Positions 36,456 through 46,140 of a stretch of 64,000 bases of DNA are shown here, piece after piece. The notes beneath the pieces were generated by a model, which worked only from the letters and a program-made list of their open reading frames with translations, was not told the DNA's origin and made no database searches. Each line of letters begins with the position of its first letter. Position 1 is the stretch's first letter. The stretch comes from an uncultured Dehalococcoidia bacterium (GTDB lineage: Bacteria > Chloroflexota > Dehalococcoidia > Bin125), in NCBI GenBank assembly GCA_958295515.1, contig CATQGW010000003.1, positions 205,623-269,622 of the forward strand. Reading direction: 5' to 3'. Both the position numbers and the translations under genes were made by a program.

Positions 36456-36502
36456 GCGCTGCTCGAAACACTTAGCCGGCGGGCGCTACACTCACTGCCA
36501 CC

Positions 36503-37714
36503 GTGAGCGACTCCGACGCCTCCCCGGACATCACCCGCCCCTTTGACGGCGTGCGCGTGCTTGAACTCGCCGAAGGCATCTCCGGGCCCTATGCAGGGCG
36601 CTGGCTTGCCGCCCTTGGCGCCGATGTCGTCAAAATTGAGCGCACCACCGGCGACCCCTCACGCGCCTTCGGGCCCTGGCCCGACGACCTGCCCGACGAC
36701 GAAACCAGCGGCCTCCACCTCTACCTCAACGCCGCCAAGCGCAGCGTCACCCTCAACCTCGACACCTCCGACGGACGCGCCATCCTCGAAGAACTCGCCG
36801 CCGACGCCGAAATCATCATCGAGTCCTTTCCGCCCGGCTATCTTGCCGGGCGCGGACTCGACTACCCCGCCCTCGCGGCCGAGCGACCGCAGCTGGTGAT
36901 GATCTCGATCACCCCCTTCGGCCAGACCGGGCCCAACGCCAACCTGCCCGCCACCGAACTCACCCTCTTCGCCGCCTGCGGACAGCTCTGGCTGACCGGC
37001 GATCCGGCCCGCACGCCGCTCAAGAACGGCGGCTCCCAGCCCTCCTATCAAGCCGGCCTCAACGCCCTCGCCGCCGTCACCGGCGCCTACTACGGCGCGC
37101 TCGCGCATGGGCAGGGCGCGCACATCGACCTCGCCATGCAGGAAACCTACGCCGCCATGGCCGAAGCCTTCATGACCCGCGCCTCTCAACTCGGCATCGA
37201 GACGCTCCGCTCCGGCAACAACCTCAACGCCCTCTGGGGCATCTACCCCACCGCCGACGGCTACGGCGGCGTCTGCGCCCTGCCGCGCAACTTCCCCGGA
37301 CTCGTTGAAGCGCTCGATATGGAGGAAATGCGCGATCCGCGCTTCGCGGAACCCGCCGGCCGCCTCCAGCACAACGACGAAATCATCGCCCTCATGTACG
37401 GCTGGTTCGCCCAGCGCAGCCGCGACGACCTGACCGAACTCGGACTGCGCCACCGCGTCCCCTTCGGCTACGTCGCCTCGATCGCCGACCTCGTCGAATC
37501 CGAACACCTCAAACAGCGCGACTTCTTCATCCGGCAGGATCACCCGCGCGCCGGCCCGCTCACCTTCCCCGGACGCCTCTGGAGCAGCAGCGAATACGAC
37601 TGGCGCAGCGAACGCGCCCCTGAATTGGGCGAACATAACGTGGCCGTCCTGCACCAAGAACTCGGCTACGAGCTCGAAGACCTCGTCCGCCTGCGCGAGC
37701 TGGACGCCATCTAG
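36503..37714 (+). CDS. Family III CoA-transferase, degenerate subunit (pair B)
   Basis: 403 aa, GTG start. CaiB landmarks: GVRVLELAEGISGPYAGRWL, ADVVKIERTTGDPS, LTLFAACGQLWLTGDP. At the catalytic position the sequence is GGSQPSYQAGLNAL, with Ser where Asp is required. It is the first gene of a pair and is followed after 18 nt by the canonical partner. Its C-terminal part (FPGRLWSSSEYDW, APELGEHNVAVL) is complete, so it is not a decayed fragment but a full-length subunit without the nucleophile. Confidence 0.87.
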   Translation: MSDSDASPDITRPFDGVRVLELAEGISGPYAGRWLAALGADVVKIERTTGDPSRAFGPWPDDLPDDETSGLHLYLNAAKRSVTLNLDTSDGRAILEELAADAEIIIESFPPGYLAGRGLDYPALAAERPQLVMISITPFGQTGPNANLPATELTLFAACGQLWLTGDPARTPLKNGGSQPSYQAGLNALAAVTGAYYGALAHGQGAHIDLAMQETYAAMAEAFMTRASQLGIETLRSGNNLNALWGIYPTADGYGGVCALPRNFPGLVEALDMEEMRDPRFAEPAGRLQHNDEIIALMYGWFAQRSRDDLTELGLRHRVPFGYVASIADLVESEHLKQRDFFIRQDHPRAGPLTFPGRLWSSSEYDWRSERAPELGEHNVAVLHQELGYELEDLVRLRELDAI

Positions 37715-37732
37715 GAGGCGCAAGGATGCCCC

Positions 37733-39019
37733 GTGCCTGACCCCGGACGACCCCTGAGCGGCGTCCGCGTCGCCGACCTCACCATGATCTGGGCCGGCCC
37801 CTACGCCGCCAAAATCCTCGCCGACCAGGGCGCGGAAGTGATCAAAATCGAGTCCCCCAGCGCCTGGGACAACATCCGCACCCTGCTGCCTCCGCCCACC
37901 GCGCCCGGCGAGCACTGGTGGAACACCAACTTCTACTTCCACGAATACAGCCGCAACAAGAAATCGCTCAGCCTCGACCTCGCCGCGCCGCAGGGCAAGG
38001 AAATCTTCGCCCGCCTCGTCGCCCAGTGCGACGTCGTGATCGAGAACTACCGCACCGACGTGATGGACAACCTCGGCCTCAGCTACGAATGGCTGCGCGC
38101 GCAGCGCGACGACATCATCGTCGTCGGCATGGCCGGCTTCGGCAAAACCGGACCCGAGCGCAACGCCGTCGGCTACGGCCCGATCATCGAGATGATGTCC
38201 GGCCTCACCTCCACCTCCGGCTACGGCGACGACGGCATGCCCTACAAGAGCGGCATCTCCTACGGCGACCCGATCGCCGGCGTCGCCGCCGCCGCCGCCG
38301 TCGCCACCGCCCTCATCCACCGCCGCCGCAGCGGCCGCGGCCAATACATCGACCTCGCCCAGCGCGAGGCCATGTCCACCATGCTCGGCGAGTTCTACAT
38401 GGACTGGTCGATGAACCGCCGCCTGCCCGAGCATCAGGGCAACGGCCACGACTGGATGGCCCCGCACAACATCTACCCCTGCGCCGGCGAGGAAGAGTGG
38501 ATCGCGATCTGCGTGCGCAGCGACGCCGAATGGGAGGCGCTCAAGCGCGTCATGGGCGCGCCCGACTGGGCCGAACACGATGACTTCTCCGACCAAATCC
38601 TGCGCTGGGAGCACCGCGAGCAACTCGATCAGGCCGTCGCCGAGTGGACCGCCGCACACAGCAAGACCGAGCTCTTCGCCGCCCTGCGCGACGAACGCAT
38701 CCCCTCCTCGCCCGTCTGGAAGACGCTCGAAGTGATCCGCGACCCGCACCTCGCCGCGCGCCGCTACTACGAGCCGCTGCGCCACCCCGAAGTCGGCATC
38801 TGGATGGTCCACGGCTGGCTCTGGCGCACCGCCGGCGCCGGCCCCTGCGTGCTCGCCCCCGCCCCCGACTTCGGCCAACACAACGAAGAAATCCTCGGCG
38901 GCCTGCTCGGCCTCTCCAGCGCAGAGCAAGCCGCCCTCCAAACCGCCGGCATCACCGCCACCCAACCCAGCGGCGTCCCCCTCTCCTCCGAAATGCCCCC
39001 CCAACCATCCCTGATCTAG
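37733..39019 (+). CDS. Family III CoA-transferase, canonical subunit (pair B)
   Basis: 428 aa, GTG start with AGGAGG about 14 nt upstream. CaiB landmarks: GVRVADLTMIWAGPYAAKIL, AEVIKIESPS, NKKSLSLDLAAPQGKEIF, and the catalytic Asp in GISYGDPIAGVAAAAA, then GRGQYIDLAQREAM. Expected to form a heteromer with the preceding Asp-less subunit. Downstream is a repeat-rich gap of 560 bp. Confidence 0.9.
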   Translation: MPDPGRPLSGVRVADLTMIWAGPYAAKILADQGAEVIKIESPSAWDNIRTLLPPPTAPGEHWWNTNFYFHEYSRNKKSLSLDLAAPQGKEIFARLVAQCDVVIENYRTDVMDNLGLSYEWLRAQRDDIIVVGMAGFGKTGPERNAVGYGPIIEMMSGLTSTSGYGDDGMPYKSGISYGDPIAGVAAAAAVATALIHRRRSGRGQYIDLAQREAMSTMLGEFYMDWSMNRRLPEHQGNGHDWMAPHNIYPCAGEEEWIAICVRSDAEWEALKRVMGAPDWAEHDDFSDQILRWEHREQLDQAVAEWTAAHSKTELFAALRDERIPSSPVWKTLEVIRDPHLAARRYYEPLRHPEVGIWMVHGWLWRTAGAGPCVLAPAPDFGQHNEEILGGLLGLSSAEQAALQTAGITATQPSGVPLSSEMPPQPSLI

Positions 39020-39090
39020 CTCCTCACCGCCGTCATAGCTCTCCATCACCCCCGCGCCCCCTCCTCCGTCATACCCGCGCCCCCTTTCTC

Positions 39091-39223
39091 CGTCATACCC
39101 GCGCCCCGCCGCGGGTATCTCGCCGTGAGCACCACCAAGGCAACGTGCGTCCTCCCGCCTCCGAGGGGAGACGAGGGAGGGCCAGGTGTGCGTGGCCAGG
39201 TGCGGCGCACATCGAGATACCCG
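39091..39223. repeat. MITE-like unit, copy 1
   Basis: About 133 bp. It starts CGTCATACCCGCGCCCCGCCG and then carries an inverted pair: GCGGGTATCTCG near its left end and CGAGATACCCGCG at its right end, about 90 bp apart. The inside (GTGCGTCCTCCCGCCTCC, AGGTGTGCGTGGCCAGGTGC) is non-coding. It is repeated 145 bp downstream. Confidence 0.8.
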
Positions 39224-39235
39224 CGCCCCCTCCTC

Positions 39236-39368
39236 CGTCATACCCGCGCCCCGCCGCGGGTATCTCGCCGTGACTGGCAGCGAGGCAACGTGCGTCCTCC
39301 CGCCTCCAGGGAGGGACAAGGGAGGGCCAGGTGTGCGTGGCTAGGTGCGGCGCACATCGAGATACCCG
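39236..39368. repeat. MITE-like unit, copy 2
   Basis: Second copy at a constant 145-bp offset, with a few substitutions inside (for example GTGGCTAGG for GTGGCCAGG) and the same terminal inverted pair. The two copies lie head to tail. Confidence 0.8.
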
Positions 39369-39560
39369 TGGCAAGCACGGGTATGACGGAGGAGGGGGCA
39401 CGGGTATGACGGAGTGTGCGGAGCCCCACCCCAAAGCCCCGAAACCCTCCCACATAGCCCTCACTTATCCACCTATTGATTTCCTTGACTCGTTGTGCAA
39501 TGCTCCCGCAACTGGTTTCCCCCGACGTGCGCACCCTGCCGGCAGGACTGCCTGAGTTTC

Positions 39561-39576
39561 GGGGGGGGGGGGGGGG
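39561..39576 (+). repeat. Run of 16 G at the ribosome-binding position
   Basis: Sixteen consecutive G end 4 nt before the ATG of the first collagen-like gene. No other Shine-Dalgarno is present, so the G-run itself would have to pair with 16S rRNA. A CCCCCG stretch at 39519-39524 could pair with it. Homopolymers of this length change length easily by strand slippage, so expression could switch; the exact count may also be uncertain in the assembly. Confidence 0.85.
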
Positions 39577-39580
39577 CAAA

Positions 39581-42154
39581 ATGATCCGACGGTACCCGGA
39601 CGTCTTCATCGCGGCGGCGATCGTGCTCGTTGTCATTGTGATCTTCACCACCACCACCGGCGGCTTCAGGTCCTACAACACTGCCAGCGGCTCGGGCAGC
39701 GAAAACGGATTCATCGCCCCCCCGACCGAGCCGCTCGCTGCGCCCGCGCCCACCCAGTGGTACTGGGGCACGGGCGCGCCCGACGCCGTCATCTTCGCCC
39801 CCCGCGGCGACGCATTCCAGATGGGCGACTTCTACCTCGACACCGACAGCGGCGACATCTACGTCCGCACCGCAATCGGCTGGAGCTCCTCGCCGATCGG
39901 CTCCCTGGCCGCAGGCGCCACCGGCGCTGCCGGCGGCGAGGGCGAGCAGGGCCCGCGAGGCCTCGTCGGCGCGCGCGGCATGCCCGGCGAACCCGGCTTG
40001 CGCGGCCTTCCCGGTGAGCAGGGACCCCCGGGCGCACTGGGACCGCGCGGCGCTACCGGCCCGCGCGGGCTGACCGGCCCCGCCGGCGCAACCGGAGCAG
40101 TCGGCCCGCAAGGCGTGCCCGGCGCAATCGGACCTCAGGGCCCCGCCGGCGCAACTAGCGCAGTCGGCCCGCAAGGCGTCCCCGGCGCAATCGGACCTCA
40201 AGGCCCCGCCGGCGCAACTGGCGCAGTCGGCCCGCAAGGCGTCCCCGGCGCAGTCGGACCTCAGGGCCCCGCCGGCGCAACTGGCGCAGTCGGCCCGCAA
40301 GGCGTCCCCGGCGCAATCGGACCTCAGGGCCCCGCCGGCGCAACCGGCCCCGCCGGACCCGCAGGACCCCAAGGACCGCGCGGCCTACAGGGACTCCAGG
40401 GCGACCCTGGACCCTCCGGCGGACCGCCCGGACCGGCCGGCGCAATCGGACCCGCAGGACCTCAGGGTGACGTCGGACCGCCCGGACCGCGCGGCCTGCA
40501 AGGCCCCAAGGGTGACCCCGGCACCGCCGGTCCGCAGGGCATTCAGGGACCCGCCGGTCCCGCCGGCGGACCGGTCGGCCCGCAGGGCGAAACCGGCGCA
40601 CCCGGCCCGCAGGGACCGCGCGGCCCGCAAGGCGCGATCGGCTACGCAGGCGCGACGGGCGCGCCCGGCCCGCAGGGACCGACCGGCGCGACCGGCGCTG
40701 CCGGCCCGCGCGGCAGCCGCTGGTTCACCCACAACGGCGACCACACCTCCTACACCTGGAGCGGCATCTCGCTGCAAAGCGGCGACATGTTCATGAACAC
40801 CGACAACTCCAAGATCTACCGCCGCGACGGCAGCGCCTGGACGCTCGTCGGCGCTCTGACCGGCATCCAGGGCGTGCAAGGTCTGCAAGGCGTCGCTGGC
40901 CCCAAGGGCGACACCGGCGACACCGGTCCGCAGGGCGCGACGGGTCCGCAGGGGGCAACAGGCCTCGCCGGTCCCAAGGGCGACACCGGCGCGATCGGCC
41001 CCGCCGGGCAGCGCGGCAGCCGCTGGTTCACCCACGACGGCAGCCCTGTCGAGTACAACTTTGCGGGCGCCACGCTACAGAGCGGCGACATGTTCATGAG
41101 CACCGCCAACTCGAAGATCTACCGCTACAACGGCAGCTCCTGGGCGCTCACCGGCACCCTCACCGGTCTCACCGGCCCGCGAGGTCCGCAGGGCGATACC
41201 GGCGCCACCGGCGCCGTCGGTCCCCGAGGCCCGATCGGGCCTCGCGGCGAAACCGGCCTGCGAGGTCCGCAGGGCGCGATCGGCCCCAAAGGCGACACCG
41301 GCGACACCGGCGCTGCCGGGCAGCGCGGCAGCCTCTGGTTCATCGAGGACGACTGGGGGGGCGCCACGCTGCAGAGCGGCGACATGTACATAAACCCCGC
41401 CAACTCCAAGATCTACCGCTACAACGGCAGCTCCTGGACGCTCACCGGCACCCTCACCGGTCTCACCGGCCCGCGAGGTCCGCAGGGCGACACCGGCGCG
41501 ACTGGCGCGACCGGCGCTGCCGGGCAGCGCGGCAGCCGCTGGTTCACCCACAACGGCGGCCACGCCGAGTACACCTGGAGCGGTGTCACGCTGCAGAGCG
41601 GCGACATGTTCATGAACACCAACAGCTCCCAGATCTACACGTACGGTGGCAGTGCCTGGGCGCTCGTCGGCACGCTCACCGGCATCACGGGACCGCAGGG
41701 CGCGCGCGGCACGGGTTGGTTCTACGGCACCGACGATGTGCCCAACCCGGTTGGCGCGAAAGCCGGCGACCTCTACTTCAACTACAGCAACGGCGACGTC
41801 TACAGCTACGAGGACACCTCCGGCGGCCTGGGGCTGTCCTGGAACCGTCGCACCTCGCTGCAGGGAGCTGCGGGCTCGGACGGCGCCACCGGACCCACCG
41901 GCGCCACCGGCCCACGGGGCGACACCGGCCCGCAGGGTCCGAGCGGCGCGGACGGTGCCACCGGCGCGGCCGGCGCCGCCGGCAGCCAGTGGTACCACGG
42001 CAGCGGCAGTCCCACCGACAACCCGCCGACGGCGCGCGGCGGCGCCCTGCGCAACGGCGACTACTACCTCGACACCCAGGGTTTCACGATCTGGTCCTAC
42101 GACGGCGCCAGCTGGACCCAGATCGCCAGCCTGGTCGTGACCGCCCAGACCTAG
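39581..42154 (+). CDS. Collagen-like membrane-anchored surface protein 1
   Basis: 857 aa. One N-terminal membrane helix ([20 protein letters not shown]) follows MIRRYPD. Long Gly-X-Y tracts then alternate with about seven compact modules of roughly 50 residues. The modules have the pattern W(F/Y)-x-H/G ... SGDMFMNT-x-NS-K-IYRY-x-GS-x-W-x-L-x-G-x-LTG, with an N-terminal form [12 protein letters not shown] and a C-terminal form [10 protein letters not shown]. The collagen tracts should trimerise outside the cell. The ATG at 39581 is chosen over the tracked TTG because the paralogue begins with the same MIRRYPD. The protein ends right after the last module, with no sorting signal. Confidence 0.88.
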   Translation: MIRRYPDVFIAAAIVLVVIVIFTTTTGGFRSYNTASGSGSENGFIAPPTEPLAAPAPTQWYWGTGAPDAVIFAPRGDAFQMGDFYLDTDSGDIYVRTAIGWSSSPIGSLAAGATGAAGGEGEQGPRGLVGARGMPGEPGLRGLPGEQGPPGALGPRGATGPRGLTGPAGATGAVGPQGVPGAIGPQGPAGATSAVGPQGVPGAIGPQGPAGATGAVGPQGVPGAVGPQGPAGATGAVGPQGVPGAIGPQGPAGATGPAGPAGPQGPRGLQGLQGDPGPSGGPPGPAGAIGPAGPQGDVGPPGPRGLQGPKGDPGTAGPQGIQGPAGPAGGPVGPQGETGAPGPQGPRGPQGAIGYAGATGAPGPQGPTGATGAAGPRGSRWFTHNGDHTSYTWSGISLQSGDMFMNTDNSKIYRRDGSAWTLVGALTGIQGVQGLQGVAGPKGDTGDTGPQGATGPQGATGLAGPKGDTGAIGPAGQRGSRWFTHDGSPVEYNFAGATLQSGDMFMSTANSKIYRYNGSSWALTGTLTGLTGPRGPQGDTGATGAVGPRGPIGPRGETGLRGPQGAIGPKGDTGDTGAAGQRGSLWFIEDDWGGATLQSGDMYINPANSKIYRYNGSSWTLTGTLTGLTGPRGPQGDTGATGATGAAGQRGSRWFTHNGGHAEYTWSGVTLQSGDMFMNTNSSQIYTYGGSAWALVGTLTGITGPQGARGTGWFYGTDDVPNPVGAKAGDLYFNYSNGDVYSYEDTSGGLGLSWNRRTSLQGAAGSDGATGPTGATGPRGDTGPQGPSGADGATGAAGAAGSQWYHGSGSPTDNPPTARGGALRNGDYYLDTQGFTIWSYDGASWTQIASLVVTAQT

Positions 42155-42180
42155 CGCCGCAACGCCGCCGCCCACACGCC

Positions 42181-42233
42181 GCCCCTCCCGACCTCTTCCC
42201 CCTCGCAACAGCGGGGAGAGGTCGCGGAGGGGC
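42181..42233. terminator. Strong two-part hairpin after collagen-like gene 1
   Basis: Outer stem GCCCCTCC/GGAGGGGC and inner stem ACCTCTTCCCC/GGGGAGAGGT with a GC-rich loop. It lies 27 nt after the stop codon. There is no T-run, only TGTCGTTATCTGT, so it may be an intrinsic terminator of GC-rich type or an mRNA-stabilising hairpin. Confidence 0.55.
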
Positions 42234-42317
42234 GGCTGTCGTTATCTGTAAAGCACTGAACGCGGCTCCCCACTGCCGCCGATCGTCCAGTTGCGCCTTA
42301 TCGCTCCGCAAGTCACC

Positions 42318-42393
42318 ATCCCTCAGGCGGTTTCCCGCGACCAGCCCGGCCTGCCGTGACCGGCGCAGGCACCCGCCGCTAGGCCTGAGGGAT
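42318..42393 (+). promoter_or_regulatory. Leader stem that sequesters the ribosome site of collagen-like gene 2
   Basis: ATCCCTCAGGC (42318-42328) is the exact reverse complement of GCCTGAGGGAT (42383-42393), which contains the GAGGG Shine-Dalgarno and ends 2 nt before the ATG. The enclosed 54 nt can form GC-rich sub-hairpins. This looks like translation control by RNA structure. It matches no riboswitch consensus I know. Confidence 0.5.
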
Positions 42394-42395
42394 AC

Positions 42396-45300
42396 ATGAT
42401 TCGACGCTACCCCGACATCTTCATTGCCGCCTCGATCGTCCTGATCGTCATCGTCATCTTCACCTCGGGCGGCTTCAAGTCCTACAACACCGTCGTCAGC
42501 GCCGACAGCTCCGACGGATTCATCGCTCCGCCGCGCAACGAACCGGTCACCTCCACCGCGGGCACCCAGTGGTATCTGGGCATGGGCCGCCCCGACGCAA
42601 TCTCGCTCGACCCGCGCGGCGACGACTTCCAGATCGGCGATTTCTACCTCGACACCGAGAGCGGCAACATCTACGTCCGCATCGAAGCCGGCTGGAGCGC
42701 CGAACCGATCGGCGCGCTGACCGCCGGCGGCGCGGCGGGCGAACAGGGCCCGCAAGGTCCCGCCGGCGCAGAGGGACCGCAGGGTGAACCCGGCGAGCCC
42801 GGCGCAATGGGTGAGCCCGGCGCAATGGGCGATCCCGGTCCCGCCGGCGACCCAGGTGCGCGCGGCGCGCAAGGCGAACGCGGCCTCACCGGTGAACAGG
42901 GCGAACAGGGTGAGCCCGGCGTAGCCGGCGCGCGCGGCGCGATCGGCCCCGTCGGTCCGCAAGGCATCTCCGGTCCGCCCGGCCCCATCGGACTCACCGG
43001 TCTGCGAGGACCGCAAGGCATCGCTGGCTCGCAGGGTCCCCCCGGCGATCTCGGTCCCCAGGGCCCCGCCGGCGCAACCGGCTCCATCGGACCGCGCGGC
43101 GCGATTGGCCCCGTCGGTCCGCGCGGCGCAGTCGGCGCGCAAGGTCCCGCCGGCGTCGCCGGTCCGCGAGGACCGCAAGGCGTCGCCGGCTCGCAGGGTC
43201 CCCCCGGCGATCTCGGTCCCCAGGGCCCCGCCGGTGCAACCGGCTCCATCGGCCCGCGCGGCGCAACAGGAGCCAGAGGTCCCGCCGGCGCAATCGGCCC
43301 GCAGGGCGTCGCCGGCCCCGTCGGTGCGCAAGGCATCGCCGGTCCGCCCGGCCCCATCGGCCTCACCGGTCCGCAGGGCGCTCAAGGCCTCGCCGGTGCG
43401 CAGGGCATCGCCGGTCCGCCCGGCCCCGCCGGCGAGACCGGCGCGCAAGGCGAACGCGGCCCCGCCGGTCCGACCGGACCGCGGGGACCGCGCGGCCTGC
43501 AAGGAATTCAGGGCGAGCCCGGTCCCGCCGCCGGTACGCCCGGACCGGTCGGCGCAGTCGGTCCCGTTGGTCAGCAGGGCGAGGTCGGTCCGCAGGGACT
43601 GCGCGGCGTGCAGGGCATCCAGGGCGCGCGCGGCCCCGCCGGTCCGCAAGGCATTCAGGGACCCGCCGGCCCCTCCGGTGGTCCGCCCGGACCGCAGGGC
43701 GCAATCGGCGAGACGGGCGCGCCGGGACCGCAGGGCCCGCCCGGACCGGCGGGCGCAACCGGCGCAACCGGCGCAGCAGGAGCACCAGGCGCGCCCGGAC
43801 CGCAGGGCGCAACCGGCGAGACGGGCGCGACCGGACCGCAGGGTCCGCCCGGACCGGCGGGCGCAGCCGGCGCAGAAGGACTACCAGGCGCGCCCGGACC
43901 GCCGGGCGAAACGGGCGCACCCGGCCCCGCCGGACCGCGCGGCACGCGCTGGTTCACCCACAACGGCGGACACGCCGCCTACACCTGGAGCGGCATCACG
44001 CTGCAGGCCGGCGACATGTTCATGGACACCACGAACTCCCAAATCTACCGCTACAACGCCAACGTCTGGTCGCTCGTCGGCGCTCTCACCGGCATCCAGG
44101 GCCCGCAAGGTCCCCAAGGCGAGGTCGGCTCCACCGGTCCGCAGGGACTGGTCGGACCGCAGGGCGCAATCGGACCGCAAGGCGAGACGGGCGCGGCCGG
44201 ACCGCAGGGCGCAATCGGCGCAACCGGTCCCGTCGGACCGCGCGGCAGCCGCTGGTTCACCCACAGCGGCCCCGTCGCCGAATACAACTGGTTGGGCATC
44301 ACGCTGCAAAGCGGCGACATGTTCATGCGCACCGACAACTCCCAAATCCACCGCTACGACGGCAGCGCCTGGTCGTTGGTCGGCGCGCTCACCGGCCTCA
44401 CCGGCCCGCAAGGTCCGCAGGGCGACGCCGGCCCCAAGGGTGAGACGGGCGAGCGCGGTTTGCAGGGAGTGGCCGGTCCCAAAGGCGACACCGGCGCGCG
44501 CGGACCGCAGGGCGCGACGGGCGCAATCGGTCCCACCGGATCGCGCGGCACCCGCTGGTTCACCCACAACGGCAACCACGACACCTACAACTGGACCGGC
44601 GTCTCGCTGCGCGAGGGCGACATGTTCATGAACACCGGCACCTCGCAGATCTACAGCCACCGTCTCGACGCCTGGTCGCTGGTCGGCACGCTCACCGGCC
44701 TCACCGGCCCGCAGGGTCCGCAGGGCGAAATCGGCCTCACCGGTCCCACCGGCGCGGTCGGCCCGCAGGGCGCGGTCGGCCCGCAGGGACCCACCGGCGC
44801 GCGCGGACCGACCGGCGCGACGGGCGCAACCGGCCCCACTGGGCAGCGCGGCACCCGCTGGTACACCCACAACGGCAACCACGACTCCTACAACTGGACG
44901 GGCGTCTCGCTGCGCGACGGCGACATGTTCATGAACACCGGCACCTCGCAGATCTACAGCCACCGTCTCGACGCCTGGTCGCTGGTCGGCACCCTGACCG
45001 GCCTGACCGGCCCGCAAGGTCCGCAGGGCGAAGTCGGACCGCAGGGCGCGACGGGCGCAACCGGCCCGCAGGGCGCGACCGGTCCCCAAGGACCGACCGG
45101 CGCAGTCGGTCCGCAGGGCGCGACCGGCCTCCAGGGCGACGCGGGCAACCGCATCTACCACCACTCCGCCGCGCCGCCCGCCGGCACCGACAGCTACTGG
45201 AGCGGCTACGGCAACCCCAGCCTGCTGCGCGGCGACCTCCTGATCGACACCAGCAGCGGCGACCTGCACTGGCACAGCGGCAGCGCCTGGACGCTGCTCG

Positions 45301-45656
45301 TCAACCTCCGCCAGGGCCCCGCCGGCCCGCCCGGTCCCGCCGGTCCGCAGGGCGCGACCGGAGCAACTGGAGCAACCGGCGCGACCGGAGCCACGGGCGC
45401 GACCGGCGAGCAGGGGCCGCAAGGCGAGACCGGCGCGATGGGACCGGCCGGACCGCAAGGCGAGACCGGCGAGACCGGCACCCGCTGGTACCACGGCAGC
45501 GCGTCGCCCTCGGCGCCGGGCGGCCTCTCGCTCGCCTCCGCTCCGCGCGTCGGCGACTTCTATCTCGACACCCAGGCCTTCGCGATCTACGAGTGGAACG
45601 GCAGCAGCTGGACGCGGCTGATCAACCTCGCCCGCCCGGCGACCGCGAACGACTAG
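42396..45656 (+). CDS. Collagen-like membrane-anchored surface protein 2
   Basis: 1,086 aa and a paralogue of protein 1. [20 protein letters not shown] gives the same single N-terminal anchor, followed by a [12 protein letters not shown] module and a long unbroken Gly-X-Y tract (about residues 110-515). Further modules follow, such as [19 protein letters not shown], two near-identical ones with [19 protein letters not shown], and a final [14 protein letters not shown] module. As in protein 1, about seven modules can be counted. Proline-rich X positions and GPQG/GATG triplets fit a stable triple helix. Likely a fibrous surface protein in adhesion or a sheath (inference). The strong antisense ORFs here are artefacts of the repeats. 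Confidence 0.88.
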   Translation: MIRRYPDIFIAASIVLIVIVIFTSGGFKSYNTVVSADSSDGFIAPPRNEPVTSTAGTQWYLGMGRPDAISLDPRGDDFQIGDFYLDTESGNIYVRIEAGWSAEPIGALTAGGAAGEQGPQGPAGAEGPQGEPGEPGAMGEPGAMGDPGPAGDPGARGAQGERGLTGEQGEQGEPGVAGARGAIGPVGPQGISGPPGPIGLTGLRGPQGIAGSQGPPGDLGPQGPAGATGSIGPRGAIGPVGPRGAVGAQGPAGVAGPRGPQGVAGSQGPPGDLGPQGPAGATGSIGPRGATGARGPAGAIGPQGVAGPVGAQGIAGPPGPIGLTGPQGAQGLAGAQGIAGPPGPAGETGAQGERGPAGPTGPRGPRGLQGIQGEPGPAAGTPGPVGAVGPVGQQGEVGPQGLRGVQGIQGARGPAGPQGIQGPAGPSGGPPGPQGAIGETGAPGPQGPPGPAGATGATGAAGAPGAPGPQGATGETGATGPQGPPGPAGAAGAEGLPGAPGPPGETGAPGPAGPRGTRWFTHNGGHAAYTWSGITLQAGDMFMDTTNSQIYRYNANVWSLVGALTGIQGPQGPQGEVGSTGPQGLVGPQGAIGPQGETGAAGPQGAIGATGPVGPRGSRWFTHSGPVAEYNWLGITLQSGDMFMRTDNSQIHRYDGSAWSLVGALTGLTGPQGPQGDAGPKGETGERGLQGVAGPKGDTGARGPQGATGAIGPTGSRGTRWFTHNGNHDTYNWTGVSLREGDMFMNTGTSQIYSHRLDAWSLVGTLTGLTGPQGPQGEIGLTGPTGAVGPQGAVGPQGPTGARGPTGATGATGPTGQRGTRWYTHNGNHDSYNWTGVSLRDGDMFMNTGTSQIYSHRLDAWSLVGTLTGLTGPQGPQGEVGPQGATGATGPQGATGPQGPTGAVGPQGATGLQGDAGNRIYHHSAAPPAGTDSYWSGYGNPSLLRGDLLIDTSSGDLHWHSGSAWTLLVNLRQGPAGPPGPAGPQGATGATGATGATGATGATGEQGPQGETGAMGPAGPQGETGETGTRWYHGSASPSAPGGLSLASAPRVGDFYLDTQAFAIYEWNGSSWTRLINLARPATAND

Positions 45657-45669
45657 ACCGCCGACGCCC

Positions 45670-46140
45670 TCAGCGCGGCTCGTGCTCCACGACCGCGCTG
45701 CCCAGCGCGTCGCGGAAGTGAGCCGTGCGCGTCTCCAGCGGCTCGCCCACGATCTCTTCCCAGACCGTCGCGGCCTCCAGCCGCCGCGCGATCTCCTCGA
45801 CATCGAGCCACCACTCCCAGCCGTGCGGCAGCGGCGCGGGCAGCTCCAGACGCAGCGGCTGCTCCGCCGTCGCCAGCCAATAGCGGCAGTACCAGGCGCG
45901 CCGCCGCATAATCCCCGCCTGCATCACCAGCGCCCAGGCTGCCCGCCCCGCCGCGTCCGCCCGCTCCGGCTCCTCCGCGCAGCGCAGCAGAAAATTGAAG
46001 ATCGAAAACTGCCCTGCGTTCGCCCCGCTGCGCGCCGCCCCAATCCGCCGCAGCCCGTCCGCCACCGCCAGCAGCAGCGCCGCGCGCTCCGCCGGCAAGT
46101 TGGCCTCGTCGAGAGTGATGGGGGGCGAAATGACCGTCAC
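45670..46140 (-). CDS. Hypothetical protein, 156 aa
   Basis: Soluble, mostly helical, rich in Trp and Arg: FSIFNFLLRCAEEPERADAA, IMRRRAWYCRYWLATAEQPL, PHGWEWWLDVEEIARRLEA. Its ATG overlaps the stop of the upstream enoyl-CoA hydratase gene by 4 nt, so it is translated with it. No family recognised. It is convergent with the collagen-like gene across a 13-nt gap. Confidence 0.65.
   Translation of the reverse strand: MTVISPPITLDEANLPAERAALLLAVADGLRRIGAARSGANAGQFSIFNFLLRCAEEPERADAAGRAAWALVMQAGIMRRRAWYCRYWLATAEQPLRLELPAPLPHGWEWWLDVEEIARRLEAATVWEEIVGEPLETRTAHFRDALGSAVVEHEPR

Larger units (their letters stand above)
39020..39580. other. Repeat-rich intergenic region
   Basis: No supported gene. It holds several CGTCATACCCG/CGGGTATGACG copies in both orientations (39067, 39091, 39236, 39379, 39401), a duplicated MITE-like unit annotated separately, a hairpin ACCCGTGGCAAGCACGGGT near 39364-39382, and at its end the leader and poly-G tract of the collagen-like gene. 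Confidence 0.75.

Noticed and set aside
36659-39319. 886-aa minus-strand ORF rich in Gly/Val/Glu
   Set aside because: It is opposite two well-conserved CoA-transferase genes and runs into repeats; no domain is recognisable.
39476-39580. Upstream TTG start of collagen-like protein 1
   Set aside because: It would translate the poly-G run as glycines. The paralogue starts at the same MIRRYPD without this extension. Kept only as a possible slippage effect.
42280-42395. Known riboswitch (cobalamin, c-di-GMP, SAM) in the leader of collagen-like gene 2
   Set aside because: None of the conserved cores of these classes can be found; only an unclassified stem is reported.
39950-45480. Short repeats that could look like a CRISPR array
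   Set aside because: The repeats are in-frame 9-nt Gly-X-Y codon repeats with no constant spacer, and no cas genes are present.
43881-45803. Long minus-strand ORFs across the collagen-like genes
   Set aside because: Repeated GGX codons on the plus strand keep several frames open; the antisense proteins are mirrored repeats without independent start signals.
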